NCBI RefSeq assembly: GCF_004193775.1
Contig: NC_041021.1
Location: 2,242,001 to 2,306,000 of the forward strand
Reading direction: 5' to 3'
Length of the DNA: 64,000 bases
Source: Glycine soja
Taxonomy: Eukaryota > Streptophyta > Magnoliopsida > Fabales > Fabaceae
The translations under genes were made by a program, and so were the position numbers. Positions 13,601 through 24,500 of this stretch are shown piece by piece. Position 1 is the stretch's first letter; each line of letters opens with the position of its first letter. Below the pieces are notes generated by a model. It had not been told where the DNA came from. It ran no database searches and saw only the letters and a list, made by a program, of their open reading frames with translations.

Positions 13601-16600
13601 TTATTTTAAATCAGTCAAGACAAACCTGTATTTGTTCGCAAGGCAATCTTACCTGCATTTGGTGCTTCCTAACATTAGTCACACCTTTTAGCTGCTGCTA
13701 TTTTAATTAAATGGAAGACACATGTGAACAGGTTTGCACCATCATCTGATCCATCATTGACTATCAAGTTTTATGAGAGAACTCCTGAGCAGCAAGCATC
13801 ATTGGGATACCTTGTTGGTTCCACTCACATTGAAGGAACTCATGATCAAGCACCAGAAAGGGGAGAAGTGACTGCTGATCAAGTGAGGAGAGAACCTCAT
13901 GGGTCAATAGGGGCAACAGCTGGTCATCGAGCCATTGCACAGAGTAACAGTTCAGAAATTGCTGAAGCCTTATTTCGATATACTGCACCAGAAGAGGTAT
14001 GCATTGCTGAATTGTATAGTGCTTGTACTGAGCTTTGGCCTTTTTTGTTGTTTGTTCATTCAGTGTCACATTGCTGCTTGTTCTTGACAGGTGATGACAT
14101 TCCCAACTTCTTGTGGTGCTTGTGCCGCTAGGTGTGAGACTCGAATGTTTGTCACCAGTATCCTTTTATCATTTTTCATACTGCTATTGGGATATTGTTT
14201 GACTGTTTTACATTAATTTAGAAGGAGTCTGTCATTTTTGCATCAATGACAATTATAATTAAAACTGAAATCTGACATCATATAAACTATAGGGGCTGGT
14301 TTTTCTTTGTTTTAACTTCTTTTTTGATTCCATCTTTGGTGTGCAGAAAATATTTTTTTGATAACCATGTGTTCAATTAAAAATCCTGAAAATAATCTTT
14401 GGTTTCAAATTTCATGAACTTGGCTATAGATTCAAGTTTACTCAACACCAATGTTGGATGTTTAGATTAAAATGAAACACTTGTCTACAGGGTTGACTTG
14501 TATTCTGGTTGTTGATAGCCTAATAGGGTAAAGACTGTAGATAATATTCATTTGCTTGCTTGATAACAGCGCCATGCTCTTCTTAACTATGCCATGTGCC
14601 TATTCTATATTCTGTATTCTATATTCTATATTATTTGCAGTCCGCCTGAGCCACATGTTTTGTTAGTTCTTCTACACTTTTGTTGATCTTAACAATGACC
14701 AGATATTCCTTACTTCCAAGAAGTAATTGTTATGGCATCCACATGTGATTCCTGTGGTTACCGCAACTCTGAGGTATATGCTGATTTCTTGAGTGTAGTT
14801 CTCTATTTTGAGGGCTGGAATAAAATATTTCTCTTCACCTTGCAGTTGAAACCTGGTGGTCGAATTCCTGAAAAAGGGAAAAAAATTACTCTTAATGTGA
14901 AGAATGTTAATGACCTGAGCCGTGATGTAATAAAGGTCTGTAATTTTATCCTGGATCTTAACTAATTTCAACCCAGCAGTTTGTTAATTTGTGTATGGTT
15001 AGTGATGAATAATGGATCTTGTAGTTTATCCTTGCATTTTGTGAGCATGTCATTTTTCTTATTTCTAATGTGTAATTACTACAAATTGGGATTCATAAAG
15101 AAATCCCATAAGAATTGGACTCTGGTTATTGACGTTATAGCCTTCAAATGTAGGACAAATGTAAAGCTTCCGGAAGTTTGAAGGAACTGAGGAAAAAAAC
15201 TAATCATGTGAACTCTTTCAGTGCCACTTTAAATTTTGGCTTTATTCTTCAATTTATTTTGCCATCACACTTGAAACTATAGCATTTTAAAGAATGAAAT
15301 TCACATTTTGGGGTTATCAGAAGCCTGAAATTGATGGTTTCATCAAGGGATATCCTAGAAATATTACATCAACATGTTCTGTTTTCAATGATATATTAAA
15401 AGTTGTAATGATACACATCTTGCCTTCTAATAAAGATAACCTGTGAAAAATGTCATGATGATACCCATATAGGCCTGACCATTTGAATGTTTTCTGCAAT
15501 CTGAGACGTAGATATGCATTTCATATCAATTGACTGAGTAGTTTGGTTTGATTAGTCTGATACTGCAAGTGTAAAAGTTCCTGAACTTGACTTGGAGCTG
15601 GCAAGCGGAACCCTTGGAGGAATTGTTACAACTGTTGAAGGTTTAATTACAAAAATTAGTGAAAGTAAGTATGCGTTCTCTCTCACACACAAAAACTATA
15701 ATCTAGGAAACATCCTACTGAGACAGGATAATTAGGAGTGATCTTTGTGAAAAGAAAAGGACATAGTAGTAGCTGTACACTTTGTTGAGCGTCATTTGAA
15801 CGAAATGATGAAGACATTTTTCTTTTTAATAGATCTTTCAAATTTCAACCAATTGAACATCATTATTTGTTTCTTTCACTCCAAATAATCTACCTCAAAT
15901 ATGTTTGAAAAGCCTTCTAAATGCAAAATTTGTATCCATTTTGGAAATATGGATTTTAAACTGTTCTCCTTTCATCATGTTTATGTTGTTCCTGTAGTGA
16001 TTTTTTTTAATACAATCTATTTATTTTTGCTAGAATGTAGCAATGTTGTTAAATAACCATTGTAGTACCACATAACGCTATAACATGGCCTCTTTTTAGG
16101 CCTCTGCCATAAGCAATTTCTGAAGGGAGCCCCGCTATGGCAGCACAATGGCATGTTTATATGGTGGTGAAATTTTGGCCTTCTGCCATATTTTGCCATC
16201 CGCCATAGCCCATAGATAACAGAATGTAGAATATAATTTGATAATTTGATGTGATTTGCTTGTACAGGCCTTGAGAGGGTCCATGGCTTTACTTTTGGAG
16301 ATAGTCTCGATGAACAGAGAAAAAACAAGTGGATAGATTTTAAAGCAAGGCTAAACAAGGTAGCAAATGACTATTTACCTGAGTTGGATTGAATTTCTCT
16401 CATATCTGTTCATTTTATAGTTCTATTGATTAGATTACCATCAGATTTGTAATTTATGCTTTACACAATGTTTTGCTGCTGACTGGGGAAAGAGGGAAGA
16501 GGAGCAATAGATAATTACAGGCATTGTAAATTCATTTGTATTTCTGAATTATTTTCTTATATTTTATCCCGTTTGTGTACCTGTTTCTATCCCAGTTTGA

Positions 16601-17945
16601 TGAATTTTATCTATAAAAAGAAAAAGGAACAAATAACAAAAAGAAAAGAGTCAATGGATTTTTAACCAAATACATTCTTAAGGGTCACTTTCTGGGCTAC
16701 AACGACTTGTGGTTATATTCCATGCTACTTTTGGGCTACATCGCTTGTTGGATGTTTCTCTAACATCAGTCATTAATAAACTGAAGCTCTCAGACCTTCC
16801 TGTCTTTGAATTTGAAGGCTTTGATTTGAATTTGCCTATTTAAAACCTATAACTTCTTAAACCCAATTTTTTTGTCTGCACCCTTTCATTTTGTGCAGCT
16901 TCTTAGCTTGGAAGAAGCTTGGACTCTAATTCTCGATGATGCATTAGCCAATTCTTTTGTAGCTCCTGCAACTGATGATCTGAAAGAGGACAATCAATTA
17001 TCATGTAAGTTTTCCAACTTAGATATAAAGCTATACTTTGTGCAGATAAAGTTTATATTTTCTTAGTGCGAAATTGAAATTCTGAATCTGTTTTGTCCCC
17101 CTTTTGCTCAGGAACCTCAGTGACTTTATTTCATTATATTCCATTTCCATCAATATACTAATTCCATTCATTACCATGAGAGATTCTAGTCTCTCTTCAT
17201 ATACCATATGAAAAGTTGAAAAATCATGTTGTAATAATCCAGAAATTGTAATAGAAATTAAAAAAAGAGGTTTGTGATGATTTTTCAATGTAAAAATTGG
17301 ATAATCTAGTATCAGTACGGTTAAAGATAATGCATTCTGCACCATCAGTTCAAGCTATTGAGATGATAATTTTTTGTTTTCTAAGTGTACTGAAATTAAA
17401 AACTAGATTATTTTCTTGCCTTTGGTTTTATTTTGTTGTGCAGTTTGCTTATATAGTGATGTTTTAACTTTTAACTTTCTATACTTGATCATATAACTAC
17501 GGATCAGGTCATTCCTTGGGTACTCTTTCTTTATCGGTATAAAATATTTTTTTCTTCCTTAAGATATCTGATTCAATTCAACCATTGGAGTTGCTTGGTA
17601 ATCCAGTATACTGCAATGTGAAGTCAACAAAAAAACAAATAGGAAGTTTATTGGCGCGATATTTCCCTTGTTAGGGGCATGTGTTTCAACCTTTTGTGTT
17701 ACAGTGCTGAGTAACCTGCATAAGTTGAATCATGTGATGAATGGGTTTAATGCAATTCAGATTGTTTAAAATTGTTGGCATGTTATCTACACTTAGCTGC
17801 ATAGTTTTTCGTGTAAATATATTCATGTCTTACAGTTGAGGAATACGAGAGGTCATGGGAACAAAATGAAGAATTAGGTCTGAATGATATAGACACCTCT
17901 TCTGCCGATGCTGCTTATGAATCAACAAATACTACTAAAACTTAG
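1649..17945 (+). CDS. ZPR1: Zinc finger protein ZPR1 homologue (5' end outside window)
   Basis: Exons (all GT-AG, phases consistent): 1649-1693, 3104-3144, 3265-3346, 11196-11240, 11565-11621, 12092-12151, 12238-12365, 13732-13996, 14091-14157, 14703-14773, 14846-14935, 15556-15664, 16268-16359, 16899-17004, 17836-17945. Together they give 1368 nt, 455 codons plus a TAG stop, with no internal stop. ZPR1 proteins have two C4 zinc fingers, each followed by an alpha/beta domain, and in other eukaryotes bind eEF1A and receptor tails and shuttle to the nucleus. Visible here are the second half of finger 1 (FECPHCGE), the linker with [19 protein letters not shown], the complete finger 2 (CGACAARC ... 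CDSCGYRN) and the second ZPR1 domain ending in an acidic tail. The first exon, with the start codon and the first Cys pair, should lie upstream. Intron 3 of the visible set is 7.8 kb because of a LINE. The exons look intact and functional. Confidence 0.95.
2055..3005 (-). mobile_element. TRIM-like non-autonomous Copia LTR retrotransposon
   Basis: Two direct LTRs lie at 2055-2195 (141 bp, 3' LTR) and 2838-3005 (168 bp, 5' LTR, with about 27 extra bp). On the minus strand they begin TGTTA and end CTGTTATA. The primer binding site next to the 5' LTR (2826-2837, minus strand) reads tggtattagagc, one base from the usual plant initiator-Met site. The polypurine tract gagggggag sits beside the 3' LTR at about 2196-2204. 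The 5-bp target duplication gatct is present at 2050-2054 and 3006-3010. The 642-bp interior has no gag or pol. It holds a diverged internal duplication of about 208 bp (near 2343-2490 and 2551-2700). The element sits in a ZPR1 intron, antisense to the gene. Confidence 0.85.
3504..3905. repeat. Two diverged ~213-bp direct repeats with a G14 tract
   Basis: The copies start at 3504 and 3717. Both begin gttggaa and share gcattaatta, cctcatgcacctt, the 'gggtgggt' block and 'ttataaagcttgg'. The second continues into gttgagttaggccctaagccca, a phrase typical of legume LTR-type intergenic repeats. Between them lies a run of 14 G at 3696-3709. They probably derive from an old LTR or non-coding repeat. 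No ends or target duplication were resolved. Confidence 0.6.
4647..4660. repeat. LINE target-site duplication, 3'-side copy
   Basis: The sequence aagaactttctaga directly precedes the poly(T) that is the LINE's poly(A) tail on the other strand. It matches 10528-10541 at 13 of 14 positions. Confidence 0.85.
4987..8240 (-). pseudogene. LINE ORF2 remnant: AP endonuclease, reverse transcriptase, zf-RVT
   Basis: Reading down the minus strand: an endonuclease part with a QETKK motif near 8170 and 'RDFNSI' near 7870 (G of the usual GDFN changed to R); then the linker; then RT blocks with [13 protein letters not shown] near 6570, a frameshift, [12 protein letters not shown] near 6400, the catalytic box at 6246-6257, and [11 protein letters not shown] near 6160. 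The zf-RVT module ([18 protein letters not shown]) lies at about 5200-5000. The catalytic box reads YTND where active elements have YADD. Frames switch at least near 7700, 7250, 6400 and 5950, and stops interrupt the C-terminal part. The protein cannot be made whole. Domain identity is clear; exact frame breaks are by eye. Confidence 0.88.
8300..10318 (-). pseudogene. LINE ORF1 remnant (RRM-like / gag-like protein)
   Basis: The minus-strand reading starts with [20 protein letters not shown] and continues with [20 protein letters not shown], a recognisable RRM-like fold (RNP-like block YCFVRY), at about 10318-10130. Downstream the frame is broken several times, and a 347-bp segment is present twice in tandem. 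Plant L1-type ORF1 proteins bind the element RNA. This copy retains only the first domain in one frame. The remaining region to about 8300 has short coding-like stretches without a clear domain. Confidence 0.7.
9217..9910. repeat. 347-bp tandem duplication inside the LINE
   Basis: Copies run 9217-9563 and 9564-9910, and the first bases of a third unit (ggtattt) follow at 9911. The copies are nearly identical, differing by a handful of substitutions by eye, so the duplication is younger than most other damage in the element. It duplicates part of ORF1. Confidence 0.9.
10528..10541. repeat. LINE target-site duplication, 5'-side copy
   Basis: The sequence aagaacattctaga matches 4647-4660 with one mismatch and marks the 5' (minus-strand) boundary of the LINE. 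Confidence 0.85.
16035..16215. repeat. MITE-like interspersed repeat in ZPR1 intron
   Basis: The stretch is rich in 'gccat' and 'tatggc' words. It starts tagcaatgttgttaaataac and contains ctatggcagcac, tctgccatattttgccat and 'gccatagccc', so it has internal inverted complementarity. This pattern (ccata/tatgg palindromes after gttgttaaata) is common in legume introns. Terminal repeats and target duplication were not pinned down. Confidence 0.4.
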
Positions 17946-18230
17946 TGAAAATTGTGTAATTATTTCTTCTCACACCCCCAACCAAAACAAATGGAGGGAA
18001 GAAGCAGTCAGGAAAGGAAGAATTTTTGTGCCAATTTGATAGCAATGAGACAGGAAGGATGGAGAAGTCAATTGTCTTAAGCGTCATGTAATGGCTGATT
18101 GATTTATTAATTTGTAAGCAAGTTCATCAACTAGTATCATCCTTCTGAAATAGTTCTGTCGTGAAAGATGTAATCTCCTCTGAACTGGCAAGTTAATTGC
18201 TTATTTCTGCTTTTGTAGTCATCTGAGATT
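17946..18230 (+). other. ZPR1 3' untranslated region
   Basis: This follows the TAG stop. It is AT-rich with no further splice or coding signal. No canonical AATAAA was found; likely polyadenylation lies in the T/A-rich stretch around 18110-18230. The boundary is an inference. Confidence 0.5.
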
Positions 18231-18574
18231 GTTTATTTTTAAAAAAATTCTTCTTCCCCCCTCCCCCCTTTTTTTTATTGGAGGGGCGATGATTACCGAA
18301 GGTTGGCACAGTTGAAATATACATATTTTTGAATATGTTGATTAACGACTTAGTCTCTGGAAAAATTTTCACCAGTAGAGGTAAAATCTGCATGGCTGCT
18401 CTTTAATGTTTCGAAGTTTTGCCTATAGTGAGTTGGAGAATACCCTTGTGCGTATTGTCTCCAGATCACATTTGCAATGTGTTTGATGAAATAAAAAATA
18501 ATAGATAATTCAATAATAAACTTTGAAATTACAGATAATGAATATTTTTGAATTTAAAACATAAATTAGCCTTT

Positions 18575-18652
18575 GTAGAGATGGTTGAGTGGTTGTTAGT
18601 CCGGTCTTGAGAACCGGTATAGTTCGAAACAAAGAACCGTCGAGGGTTCAGC
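18575..18652 (+). pseudogene. trnS-UGA: Plastid-type trnS-UGA remnant (probable NUPT)
   Basis: The stretch has the layout of chloroplast tRNA-Ser(UGA): gagatggttgagtggttg (D-arm side), ccggtcttgagaaccgg (anticodon stem-loop with TGA), a long variable arm (tatagttcgaaac / aaagaaccgtcga) and gggttca (T-arm start). The acceptor 3' half is missing: after gggttc the sequence departs (agctaatagattt). The anticodon stem is intact. It is most likely an old insertion of plastid DNA into the nucleus and not a working gene. Recognition rests on memory of the plastid gene. Confidence 0.6.
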
Positions 18653-18659
18653 TAATAGA

Positions 18660-19530
18660 TTTGTTTATTTTAGTTTCTATCAAATCTATTTTTTGGTAAG
18701 ACTATTGGCAGGCTAATAGATAGTGATCAATATTTTGTTTTTGTTAAATACAAAATATTTATTATTAGAAACAATGAATAATTTTTGTCAAGGATTACAA
18801 GTGCAGGTGAGTATTTTTTTCTTAATGTGATTTATTATCCAAAATTAGAATTCAAACCTAGATTACTTAAAGAATTATGTCACTATTATTTGTACTATTT
18901 TTTTTTCTTAGATTAGAGATCATAGATATCTTTTAACTCATTGGATTAGAAATTAAATTTACGTGTTTATTGTTGATTCAAGAAAATTTTGTAAATGATG
19001 AGAATTGAGAAAATTGATTATTCTAACTTGTGAATTTAGTATAGTGATTAGTAGCGATGATTAATAGTTCTGTTCCTCAAAAAAAGTTTTGTTAAAGTTT
19101 TGTTAACACTAATCTTATTGATTTTAAATAATTAAAGTGAATATATTTTGTTGAAAAAGTAAGGATAGGTATAGGTTGGGTTGGTTTGGATTTAGCATAT
19201 GCTTTGGTTTAAATTTGTTGTTATTAAATGATTTATGTCAGATTGTTTAATTAAAATGAATTTATAATTTCATATGCGAAGGAAAAGCTTTTGTCTGCTG
19301 CAGAGGCGAAGACATAAGACCACAAGGAGGTGAAAGTCACCACGTAAGATGTGACTTAATGTACTTATGGCTAAATACTTTATTTTATTTTATTTTGAAG
19401 AAACTAGATGGATAAATTTTATTGGATGTTACTATAAAATAATTTACACTGTTAGTACATATCCATTAATCTCAATGTTAATTGTCATTTACTTTATTAT
19501 AATTTTGAGAGAAAAAAAAATCAGTTCATA
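18660..19530. other. AT-rich spacer, nothing recognised
   Basis: No open frame of note, no splice-flanked coding stretch and no clear terminal repeats. It contains general AT-rich sequence and a short 'ttttattttattttatttt' run near 19380. Confidence 0.6.
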
Positions 19531-19872
19531 ATTTGCACCTCTTAATGCAAGTGTTGTTAGGTGCATCCAATATTTTAAGTGAATAAATAAAAATAAATAA
19601 ATGGACGAAAATATCTTTCATTTAAAATTTAAAAAGGCTCCTCTTCCTGGCTGGACATTACCACCTCTTTCGTACTTACTGTACCGTTCTGCTATCCGCT
19701 CACACTGTGCTTTCTTCTTCTTTGTTTTGTGGTTGTTTTCACCATGTTGTTGCTGTTGAGTGCTTCCATTGTTGGCATTGAGGATGTCTTCACTGATCTT
19801 CGCCGTTTTCACCGTCGAGGTAAGCTTGCTGCTCTCCATTAATGGCTGCTGTTGGTGTTTCGTTTGGTCTGG

Positions 19873-19990
19873 TTTTATACGGATCGTATGATCTGTATGC
19901 GTTATATGATCCGTGTAACACATACGGATCAGCTAATCCGTATGAGGCATACAGATCATTTGATCCTTTTGCCTCATATAATTCGTATGC
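19873..19990. repeat. Cluster of atacggat / atccgtat inverted words, left side
   Basis: tatacggat, gatccgtg, catacggat, aatccgtat, catacagatc and gatcctttt follow one another in alternating orientation within about 115 bp, so the region is self-complementary. A matching cluster lies at 21752-21900. Confidence 0.7.
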
Positions 19991-20533
19991 TATTTTTTAA
20001 TTAATTAAAAAAATAAAATTATTTTGTTTTTATTTTTAAATATGCTTTTTTATGAAATATAAATATATTATTTTTTTTTGTTGTAAATAGTTATTGTTAT
20101 TTTTTTAAATAATAAATAGTTTATTGTGAATTGTGTTAAAATAGTTATTTTATTTGTTAGTTTTGTTTTAAAAATAGGTAATTTTTGTGTTTTAAATAAA
20201 AATAGTTTATATTGAATTATGTTATGAAATAGTTATTAACTTTAATGGTAAATATATTAATTTTGTATTTGTTTATAAATATTTTATTTGTATGAAATAT
20301 AAATATACTTTTATTATTTGTTTGCAAATAGTTATTGTTTATTAGAAATAAATAAATACTTTATTTTTTATTATGTTTTTAAATAGTTATTTATTTTAAT
20401 TCTAAATATAATGAATTTGTTTTTCTTTTAACTATAAAATATTTTTTTTATTTAGGAATGATTGTATTGTAATTGATTTAAGTATTGTTTGAATTTTGAC
20501 CAAAAATTGTATGTATGTGGAAATTTGCAGATT

Positions 20534-21216
20534 ATGGTTAGAAATAGAGGTTTAAGGTGTGCCTTAGACAGAGTTATAGGAAGAGCCCTGAGGAGAGGGG
20601 ATAATCTTGATTCAGATGATGTTTCCCAGCGACAAATGCCCACAATATCCGCACATAGGCAAGGGAAGTTGTCGTTGTTGCTGAGGATGCTCCTCACGTG
20701 GATGATGCAGTTTAAGAGCTATTCCAACATGCTAAAGAAGCTGTTAATGATGCCGAGGGTTTTTCAGGCAGACCTTGTGACACATCAGTACTGACTGCCT
20801 ATGCTGATCATGTTGCAGTCATTATTTGAAATGGAAAGGTATTTATAGTTTTTAATAAATATTATTTCAACAAGTATTTGTTATCATTGTTAAAATTGTT
20901 AAAATTATTTAATTTTTTAGGAACGCCCTCAATTGAAGTTATCCTCCCATGGAAGGAAGGTTCAAAAATTTTGGAGGTCTACTTCTGAGATTGAAGGGAT
21001 GATTGCAGCCACAAGATTAAGTTCTTTGATCGTATGTTCATTGGATATTGGCGATTGGGGATTTATATCCGCTTTTGTCGAAGGGTGACAGAAGGAAACG
21101 AGCAGTTTCCATCGTCCAGTATGAGAGGTCACCATCACGCTTGATGATGTGGCCTTTTTGCTCCATCTGCCCATCATAGGAGCATTCCACAGCTTCGCCA
21201 CAAATTCAATTTCATA
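20534..21216 (+). pseudogene. MAIN-like / plant mobile domain (PMD) protein remnant
   Basis: Exon 1 (about 20534-20830) begins MVRNRGLRCALDRVIGRALR and continues with DSDDVSQRQ. After a frame change it reads LTAYADHVAV in another frame. The second part (about 20922-21216, after an acceptor AG) reads LKLSSHGRKVQKFW, then SLIVCSLDIGDWGFISAFVE, QKETSSFHRP, and VTITLDDVAFLLHLP with GAFHSF. That is the conserved PMD block seen in MAIN-LIKE proteins and in transposons. Frameshifts around 20690 and 20830 and stop-generating changes near 21090 and 21125 destroy it. PMD proteins are linked to transposon silencing and were themselves spread by transposons. This copy is a transposon relic. Confidence 0.7.
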
Positions 21217-21751
21217 AGTGACTGATCAAGCCCACTGCAAAACATCATCTTGAGTAGCAAACATCTATAGTGTAAGCCACACAATTTTACTCTTCAAAGG
21301 GACATTCCTTTTATTAAATCACATTATTACCTGAGAAGTATTGAACACCTCAGAACAATCAACATATTTTTTTTCATTCACACCAGCTTCGTGTTCATTT
21401 TCATCATTCATATCAACTTCTTTAGACATTATATTGTTATACATCCATTGATATTCGTCCATCTTAACAACAGATTCAAAAATTTTCACATCACAAACAA
21501 ACAACACCTAACCGCACCATACATATATTATCACACAAAACTTTGTAATTTTTTACTAAATACCATTTTATAAACACTAAAATTCATAACCATATATATT
21601 AAAAACCAATAACCCCATATAAATAATAGCATACAAATTATTTCAAACACACATATAAACAAATAATTTTTATTTAAAAAATTAAATACTAACATTTATA
21701 ATTTAAACGAATTAAAATTTTTAACAAGTTTTAAAAATTTAAAAATCCAAA

Positions 21752-21900
21752 CCATACAGATCACTTAATCCGTATAAACCATATAGATTAAGTGATTCGT
21801 AAGTTCAAATTTAACTTACGAATTAGATAATCCGTATAAAATATACGGATTATGTAATCCGTAAGTTAAATTAAAACCTAAGGATCACTTAATCCATATG
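21752..21900. repeat. Cluster of atacggat / atccgtat inverted words, right side
   Basis: catacagatcacttaatccg, aatccgtat, atatacggat, taatccgtaagtt and the pair aacttacgaatt / aattcgtaagtt-like words lie within 150 bp. The unit taatccgtaagtt also pairs with aacttacgaatta. This is the partner of the cluster at 19873-19990, so the element has palindromic subterminal arrays. Confidence 0.7.
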
Positions 21901-22199
21901 GAACGAAAACCAAAACTACAACTGACGTACTTTCGACGACGTCGCAATCGAACCAACCATCGCAACAATCACCACCGACCCGTAACACTTTCACCTCAAC
22001 CGAAGCGGCACCTCTCTTAACGGGAAAAACCAACACCAAAGGAGAAACCAAAGAAGAAAGCGAAGCACACGAAACGTAAGTGGCAGAAACAGTAAACGAA
22101 ACTTAATAAATGAAGAAGATGCAGGGGTATTTGTGGAATTATAAAAATTTCTAGGTGCACAAACAATAATGCTGGTGCACCTAGTAAGACCCCCTCAAT

Positions 22200-24230
22200 G
22201 GCTTGCACTTCTATTAACAAAATAGATTGCAATCCAAATAATGAATAGTCAATAGCTATTTCCATCTGGTGCTGCTTTTGGTACAGGGGCCCGTTTTTAT
22301 GCTTTGATGGGCTTGTTGTGTGGTAGAGAACTAAAATTTGTAGGATTATATTTATAGAATAATTAAATACAAAATAGGGTAAATATTCACGCAAATCTTC
22401 CTAAGGCGGGACCACGAGAGACTGAAAGATGGCATGAACTGACCCAGCCAGAAAATGAAAATGGGGAAGATGTCCCCACCTTGTCCAATTTGTTCAATAT
22501 TACTTTAGTCTCAAATATTAAAAAACAATGCTTGACCTTAAACATAAAAAAGTTAATTACTTTATCTCATTTAATATTATTATCTCTAAATTATCTTTTA
22601 TTTAATTGAGACTTTAGTTTTAATGAATTTTTGTTCTTGATATCAAATTTCAATAAAAAAAAATAAATTAAGAAAAATAATACAATTTTTAATTAAAGAT
22701 AGAATAATTAAATATAATTAATTACTTTGTTTAATTAGCATGAATCAAATTTTTTTCTTATATTTGGAATACAATACTTGAATAGCACTTATGGCGCTTT
22801 ATGGCACATAATTGATAGGGGCTAAAATCATGGACAATAGTTTTGGGGAAATTAGTGAGCAGAATCAGGTCATATGCTGTGATTTAGGGACAACAACGAC
22901 CCTTTAAGATACTAGCAACATATATTTGCTTGGGACCTTCACAACTAATAAGAAAAATTTACCTTCTGTTTAACATCTATTGATATTGGATATTTAAGGT
23001 TAATGCATATAAATTAAATATTTAAAGAATGTAGAATATTGTTCTATTCAGATTAAAATATATTTATTTAATATCTCATTTTTAAAAAAAAAAATATTAT
23101 TATAATAATTATTAAATATGGGTAAAGGTGAAAAAAATGTAATGGTATTTTATATTTGTAAAATATCAATATATTTGAAAAAAAAATCATTAATAGATTT
23201 AAAATGAAGATAGTAACATTTTGACACGCTTTATCTGGATGATGCACTTTTATCTACTATTATGACTCAATTAAAAATAGAGGAGTATTAGCAATATGCT
23301 TTTAACACTTTTTATTATTAATTAAAAGTTATTAAAAATTATAAAATTATGATTTTAAATATTGGTTAAAATTTATTTTTTTGACGGTAATTATATAAAA
23401 TTTATTAAAAATTACAAAAGTAGGAGTTGAACTCATTAAATCAAGAGTAATTTTTTTTTTGTAATTTTTAATAAATTTTAACTAATAAAAAATATATAAG
23501 AAAATTGTAGTTTCAAATTAAATCTCTCTCTCTCTCGTTCATTCCTTCTTTAACCTTCACACTAACCTTATAATTAGGAGAAAAATATTTCCACTAGCTG
23601 AGTATATATAACTAAAATATATTTTTTTTCCCTGCTATTTTTTTATCCAAAATTATATTTTCATACTTATGGGTCACTCCCTTGGTTAAGTGTAATCCTA
23701 TAGTTGGTCCAATTGTTAGCTACTATTCTTACCATTTATGGAGGTTAAAACCCCTCACAAATTAGAAAAGAATCTACCTCAAATTTTCAACACAGGCTCA
23801 TCAACTCTTTTAATAAATGTTATAAAATCCGGTTTGACCTAGTTGGTTGAATCGGTCCATTCGAGATCCAATGACCTAATCAGGTCCGTTTTACTATTGA
23901 ATCGATCATGTAATTGATTCGAGATGATCCAACTAAATCTAACCAATTAAGTTACTGAATCTTAATTGGACCGGTCTGACTTGACCGATTTTTTTAAAAA
24001 ATAGAACACTTCTAAGAAGTCCGTTTTGATGTCTCATTATTATCAATTGTTATTTTAAATTTTAAAATATTGATGATTTTTTCTTGACCAAATAATATTA
24101 GTTATACATTTATCTATATATAACTAATATTATTGACCCACCGATTGAACCATTGACTACTATCTCGACCAAATCGAGTTTAATAACAATAAGACTATTT
24201 TCAATCTAACAAATTCTAGCCTAAGTCCTC
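22200..24230. other. Repeat-rich spacer without genes
   Basis: AT-rich sequence. At 23300-23500 'attaaaaattacaaaag' and its complement 'gtaatttttaataaatttt' form an imperfect inverted repeat, probably a small MITE. At 23523-23537 there is a short (CT)n run. At 23825-24180 there is a moderately repetitive stretch with accggt/gaccgattt words and two diverged 'ataactaatatta' arms around 24100-24140. No coding region is supported. Confidence 0.5.
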
Positions 24231-24231
24231 G

Positions 24232-24500
24232 ATGGCCAACAACTTAAGTAGTAATTCCATCCCAACAACATCAACATTTCTCCTCCTCCCCTCATTATTA
24301 TCCTCCCTAGCTTTCACACAAGATACCTTCCACCCACCACTTCCGTCTCCCACAACACCATATGCATATTCGCCTGCGACCCATCCTTTTGCAACTCCGT
24401 CCTCCCTCTTCAAAACCGCAAACTCTATTTCTTTGGTCTGTTTTCGGTCATAAGGTCCCTATCACAAGCCGCCATTTCCTTGAACTTAGAATGGAACTAG
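24232..24500 (+). pseudogene. Pectinesterase (PMEI pro-domain) pseudogene fragment
   Basis: An open frame from ATG 24232 gives a plausible secretion signal (MANN...TFLLLPSLLSSLAFT) and a proline-rich stretch. After a +1 frame change near 24355 the reading becomes ICIFACDPSFCNSVLP and SVIRSLSQAAISLNL, ending at TAG 24498. CxxxxDPSFCxSVLP followed by SLSQ is the start of the pectin methylesterase-inhibitor pro-domain of plant type-I pectinesterases. The catalytic domain is absent. The remnant ends about 130 bp before the proposed 5' end of the Helitron. Family assignment is from motif recognition only. Confidence 0.55.

Larger units (their letters stand above)
19530..22195. mobile_element. Probable MULE-type element carrying a MAIN-like (PMD) pseudogene
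   Basis: The two ends resemble each other in inverted orientation: 'gttgttaggtgcatccaat' near 19550 against ctaggtgcac/gtgcacctag words at 22150-22195. A 'cttcttctttgttttgtgg' motif near 19715 also matches 'accaaagaagaaagcg' near 22050 in reverse. Inside lie clusters of atccgtat/atacggat words at both ends and a plant-mobile-domain coding remnant. The TIRs are degenerate and no target duplication was confirmed, so both the limits and the superfamily are tentative. Confidence 0.45.
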
